NCBI GenBank assembly: GCA_036925085.1
Contig: JAUPFP010000017.1
Coordinates: 902,501 to 966,500, forward strand
Direction of reading: 5' to 3'
DNA: 64,000 nt
DNA from: Brachycybe producta
Taxonomy: Eukaryota > Arthropoda > Diplopoda > Playtdesmida > Andrognathidae
A program made the translations under genes and the position numbers. Shown piece after piece: positions 39,701 through 45,700 of this stretch (within the stretch, counting starts at the first letter, position 1; each line of letters begins with the position of its first letter). A model generated the notes under the pieces. The model had not been told where the DNA came from, did no database searches, and saw only the letters and a list, made by a program, of their open reading frames with translations.

Positions 39701-42700
39701 ACATAACAGTTTTATATGGTCCTTATTATGTGTACCAAATTTGAGCAAAATCGGAGATGTTGAGGTTGAGGCCCGTGTTGATTTTCGGTGTAATCGCCCC
39801 ATTACAATTAATTCAAGAACACACTGCACTGCACTTGCCAATGCGATCGTCGCTTTAAATAGAATACTCATATTGTCAGTATTTTAACTGAGTTCACACT
39901 GTGCAGCATTTTTCACAATATTTTTGGCATTTTGCACATTAATAATTATATATATACTAGTGGGGTAACCCGTCATAAATGACGGGAGCAAAATTAACAG
40001 GCAATTATGCGCATGCGCGTCGTTTTTTCCTTTTTTTACTCCTTTCATTTCAATTTTCGTCACCCCCTCCCACTTTTCTCTCTCCCCCTCCCACTTTTCT
40101 CTCCCCCCCCCCCCCCCCTACACTTTTCTCTCCCCCCCTCTACACTTTTCAACCTTTTCCCCCTCTCCAATTTAATATCATGGGGTTTTTGGATGGGAAG
40201 GGTGCAACCTATAGTTGACCTTGAGAAAAAAAACTTCATTTATTCAAATTTATATAAATTCCGATGTGCTTCAATGGTTGTACAGCGTTATCGCAGAAAG
40301 AAAGAAAGATGACACACAGATACACAGACCTGGCAAAATATATATATAATATAATATCCCAGATCTGTGTATCTATCTGTCTGTCTGTCTGAAGTAACGC
40401 TGTACAACCATTGAAGCACATCGGAATTTATATAAATTTAAATAAATGAAGAAATGAACAGCTTTTTTTTTTCTCAAGGTCAACTAAATGTTGCACCCTC
40501 CCCATCCAAGAACCCCCATGATATTAAATTGGAGAGGGGAAAAGGTTGGATGGAAAGTGTAGAAGGGGGGGGGGGGCGAGAGAGAAACGTGGAGGGAGGA
40601 AAAGTGGGAGGGGGTGACTGAAATTGAAATGAAATTAGTAAAAAAAAAACGACGCGCATGCGCACACCAGAGAAAATGAAAAACACATTTTCTATTTCAA
40701 ATATAAAAAGGGGAGGGGATAATAGTAGCAAAATTAAACTACAGTTTATCACAGGCAATTGTGCCATAAAAACAATTAACCCTAATGGAACATTTTCCTT
40801 AAAACCTTTTACCCTAATAGAACATTTGCCCTAAAACCACTTGCACTAAAACCATTTGCCCTAAAACTATTTGCCCTAAAACTATTTGCCCTAAAACTAT
40901 TTGCCCTCAAGGAACACTTGCCCTAAAACCATTTACCCTAAAACTATTTACCCTAATAGAACATTTGTTCTAAAACAACTTGCCCTTAAAAGCATTTGCC
41001 CTAAAACCATTCACCCTAAAACTAATTACCCTAATAGAACATTTGCCCTAAAACCACTTGCCCTAAAACTATTTGCCCTCAAGGAACATTTGCCCTAAAA
41101 CCAATTACTGTATATTTAGACTACTCATTAGGGGAACATCCCTTTAGGGCAAATGTTTTTTTAGGGCAAATGTCTCTAGGGCAAATGTCTCTAGGGCAAA
41201 TGTATCTTTAGGGCAAATGTCCTTTTAGGGCAAATGTCCCTTTAGAGCAAATGTCCCTTTAGGGCAAATGTCCTTTTAGGGCAAATGTCTCTTTAGGGCA
41301 ATGTCTCTTTAGGGCAAATGTCCTTTTAGGGCAAATGTCCCTTTAGAGCAAATGTCCCTTTAGGGCAAATGTCCTTTTAGGGCAAATGTCCTTTTAGGGC
41401 AAATGTCCTTTTAGGGCAAATGTCTCTTTAGGGCAATGTCTCTTTAGGGCAAATGTCCTTTTAGGGCAAATGTCCCTTTAGGGCAAATGTCCTTTTAGGG
41501 CAAATGTCCTTTTAGGGCAAATGTCCCTTTAGGGCAAATGTCCCTTTAGGGCAAATGTCCCTTTAGGGCAAATGTCCCTTTAGGGCAAATGTCCCTTTAG
41601 GGCAAATGTCCCTTTTGGGCAAATGTCCCTTTTGGGCAAATGTCCCTTTAAGGCAAATGTCCTTTTAGGGCAATATCTCTTTAGGGCAAATGTCCCTTTA
41701 GGGCAAATGTCCCTTTAGGGCAAATGTCCCTTTAGGGCAATATCTTTTTAGGGCAAATGTCCCTTTAGGGCAAATGTCCTTAGGGCAATGTCCCTTTAGG
41801 GCAAATGTCCCTTTAGGGCAAATGTCCCTTTAGGGCAAATGTCCCTTTAGGGCAAATGTCCTTAGGGCAATGTCCCTTTAGGGCAAATGTTCCTTTAGGG
41901 TAAATGGTTTTAGGGCAAATGTTTCTTTATGGTAAATTGTTTTAGGACAAAAACTTAATCAGATTGAAATTTAAATGAACTGTTTTTTTCTCATGGTCAA
42001 CTTTATGTTGCACTCTCCCGATCCAAGAATCCAAACAATAGTAAGGACAGGCAAGTAAAGACAGTAAAATACAGTCGTTTTCCCCGCCTTTTTATGAGGG
42101 CCAGCAACTTTTAATTATTTTGTTATGTCGTCTGATGTCACATGCCCCGTTCTTTTCAATTTCGAATTGGTTATTTGGTCTGACGTCACATGCCCCGTTC
42201 TTTTCAATTTCTAATTGGTTGATATTTGGTCTGACAGTCATAAAGGGGCGGGGCACACGACTGTATCTCCCTGTCTTCGCACACCTGTAACAATATTAAG
42301 GTGCTTATAAAAAACACAATTGGTCAAGGCGAATTGCTTCATGACAACCGGACAGTCACACAAAAAGAAACTAGATGCTCCCGTCATTTATGACGGGTTA
42401 CCCCACTAGTTAATTAATAATTAGAACAACCACAGTTTTGCTTTTTTCAAGCTTTTATTTAAGTTGACATGACAGTTGTCCGTTTACGTTTTGTTTCTCC
42501 TATTTTGACCAACTTCCCCATAAGTTTGTACACTGCAGCGTCTACTTGTGCGACCTGTTAATCAAGTTTTGACGAATCCTCATATGGCACATCCACCGTT
42601 ATTGGATGGTACCTTAAATAACGTACTTTTCAACAAAATAAAAAAAATTACATTCCTGCAGTCCCAAAAACAAAAACATATCTTAGCATAAATTAAAGCT

Positions 42701-45700
42701 TGTACTGAAAAACGAAGGGGTTTTTTTTATATTTACTTGCAACAAACTCTTGTTAGAGTTTGTCACTAAACAGTTTTATTAACAATTACTCTTCATATAT
42801 TCTGTTTGTCAGGAAATAATTTTAATTTAGATTTTCACTTCAGGAGAGAATGATTGCCATATGTCCCTATTCTAATCAATAGGTCTAACACATCGCACCT
42901 TGGCTGGAAGAGTGGCACAACTAAAAAAAAAACTTTTCGTTTGGTGCGAAAATCGTGTTAGCTACTCACAATAACGTTTTATTTGGCTCTCCTACAATAG
43001 ATTGGGATAGAAAAAAATGCAACTTTAAACTAATTTTCCAAAAAAAAGTGTTGTTGTGAGTTGTGCCACTTTTTCAGCCGAGGTGAGACATGTCACACTT
43101 CTTCTGCTCGAATCTTTTGACGCGTTTGTCGAATCTCTTAATCAGAGCTGCTATTTTCTCTTTAATTTCATTCATTTGAGTTTAACAGTAGTTGGTAATT
43201 ATGGTGTTGGTTTTATAAATTATTGTTCTGGATTATTTTCTGTGGATTACACTTCAAAGCAACTTCAAAGCAAGCTTTTGCATTTTTGTGCATTTTTATT
43301 TACGTTTGCATGTTTGTCTTGTCTTTATTCTGTCAAATGGCTCAATGTTTACTTGTGATTCTCATCTGTTTTCTTGCAACTATTCCGTTGATGTTGTGGC
43401 TTCTATTTTGTTGAATTTCTGTTTATTTATTTGCTATTCTAGATTTTTCTTAACTGATTTTACTACTATTTATACTAAGTCAATATAAGGTTTGATTTAT
43501 TTAAATTACGTCACTTAAATCAAATGATTTATATTGCAGGTAAAAGGTTATTAGTTTAAGTTATATATTATGAAATATAAGTTAATGGGTGTTCAGTGTT
43601 AAGGTGGCTGAATAGATATATAATTATTTTGTTTTTGTCCCCTATGATGGAGCTACTCCGTATATGTTTTTTGGAAAATTTTGATGCAAAAACGTCAAGT
43701 GAACTTATTTTTTTTTAGAAACAACATTACAAAAAAAATCAAACTGTTTTCAAAACTGGAATAGTGAAAGATTAAATACATGAAAACTATTTTCGCCTTT
43801 TTCAAACTGTCCTTTTTTAGCATCAGCACCAACTATTCTAGTTTCTAAAAGAAAAACGTTTTAAAAAAATTCGTAATGTTTCTTCTGAAAAACATTTGCT
43901 TGAAAAATATAAATTCTTCCCAAAACAGCGGGTGGGGGAGGGGGACCTCCTATAGAACGTATAGCCACTGTAGTTTCGCCATCTGGGGCAGAGGGGGGAT
44001 ACAAAAACAAAATAAATATCCATTCAGCCATCTTAACCAATACCAAATTAATTTAAAAAATCCAATATCGGGATTTAAGTAAAAATCGGATTTTTTTATT
44101 ATTATTTCAATTAACAATCATGTTGTTTTACACGGCGACAAATTTCTATGTAGAATATTTTAGCTTAGATGTAAATTTATTAACATAACATTTTATGTGG
44201 TACTTTATGTTACCTTTGGTTTGGTAAATTGTAATAATTAATGGAATTATTTGGTGACTTGGTAAATGCTAAGGCCAATGTTGGCTCAACGGTTTTTGTT
44301 TTGTTTTTGTTTTTTTTGTTTGTTCTAGTACCATTTAATCGAAAGCATGTAATAATATTAAGCATGTCCTTTAATATAACCTTCACCCCTACTTCCTGTA
44401 GCAAAGATACCATGATGGTGGCTAACGAGCCGGTTGTGGTCGAGGATGATGAAGCTAAAGACGTTACCGAAGAAACTCCCATGATTGACGGGTGGGTTTT
44501 AAAGTTCTACAAGCACGTATATTGTAGACTTAATTAGGTTTTGCATGGGTGGCCATTTTATTTCTGTTGCATGGTTGCTTTAAGTCTTATATTTAGTATA
44601 CCTGTATGTATAATGGATGTGCATAAGTTCCATTAGGTTGTAATTAATATTACTAACATTGGTGTAACGTTTTTGTGCGTCAGTTAGTTATCAGTGCATA
44701 ACTTGGTTTATTTGTTTTTATTAATTAATCTGTGTTGCATTAGTAAAATGGTGTAAGTTGTCACTATTTTATTTTTGGTTCTAATTAAGCACTGTAATTC
44801 ATATTGCATTTGCTAGACTAGAATGTTGTTCATAATTTAGAGACCTACATTTTGTAAAAACAAACAAAAAAAAACAAAGACCAGTGCAATAACCACATAA
44901 GGCCACCAGGGGCCCGTTTCACAAAACTACAAGTCTCGTGAGTAATAATTGTAACTTACAACTGTAGGTAACAAGTTGTTGGTTAACAACTTGTTGGGAC
45001 TTGGGAATTTGACTTGTTTGTAACAAGTGTAGTGTGTCAGTATTCATTAAATAGTCGTTTTGTTTTTTGTGTGTAGTTAGTTCCATAGCGTCAAAAACGT
45101 ATAAAAGTGTTTCAGTAGGAAATAAGCTATGTATTTTAAAAGAAATACAAGATAATAATGACATTTCTGTTTAATTTCAAAATACTTGTAAAACAATCTA
45201 CCTACCTTTTGAGTTAGGTAGAAAATCTTTGGTTGGGATTCGGGAACAAGTGTCAGTAACAAGTTTGTCAACTTGTTAGCTATAAGTTATCTTTTGCGGT
45301 TTACAAGTAATGCGACTTGTAAAATTGTAAAAATTCACTTGTAATTACAAGTGAATACACTTGTACTTTTGTGAAATGGTAATAAGTAGATATTTTACAA
45401 ACTTGAAGAATTTACTTGTTACTAACAAGAGTTGTAGTTTTGTGAAACGGGCCCCAGGTCCTGAAACTTATTTCGTAAAATTACAAATCCAAGCTCTCTA
45501 CTCAAGCACATGGGCTTTTATGTAGGTCTCTAACTTCATGTTTTGAACAAGCAATAAATAAGAAAAATCCATACATTTTCTATTCTAAAGAATGTCTTAA
45601 AATATTTTATGCTGCAGGAAAATATTTATTAAATGTGTCCTTTGGTTGTTGTTGAGTAGATATGGAAGTCTACTCACAATTTACTTTTGTAAATTGCCTC

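Larger units (their letters stand above)
37175..44401 (+). other. Fas2: Fas2 intron 13 (7.2 kb), mobile DNA
   Basis: Holds a hAT remnant, two TTAA-flanked MITEs, a large palindrome and two head-to-head Helitrons (all listed). Nothing is recognised at 38640-39320 or 42411-43598. The latter is T-rich, with an open frame at 43056-43358 that resembles no family. Confidence 0.75.

Noticed and set aside
41130-41950. TTTAGGG-containing array as interstitial telomere sequence
   Set aside because: The unit is 17 bp (TTTAGGGCAAATGTCCC), not a 6-7-bp telomere repeat, and it lies inside a Helitron.
40800-41950. CRISPR-like regular repeats
   Set aside because: Direct tandem units without unique spacers, in an intron of an animal gene.
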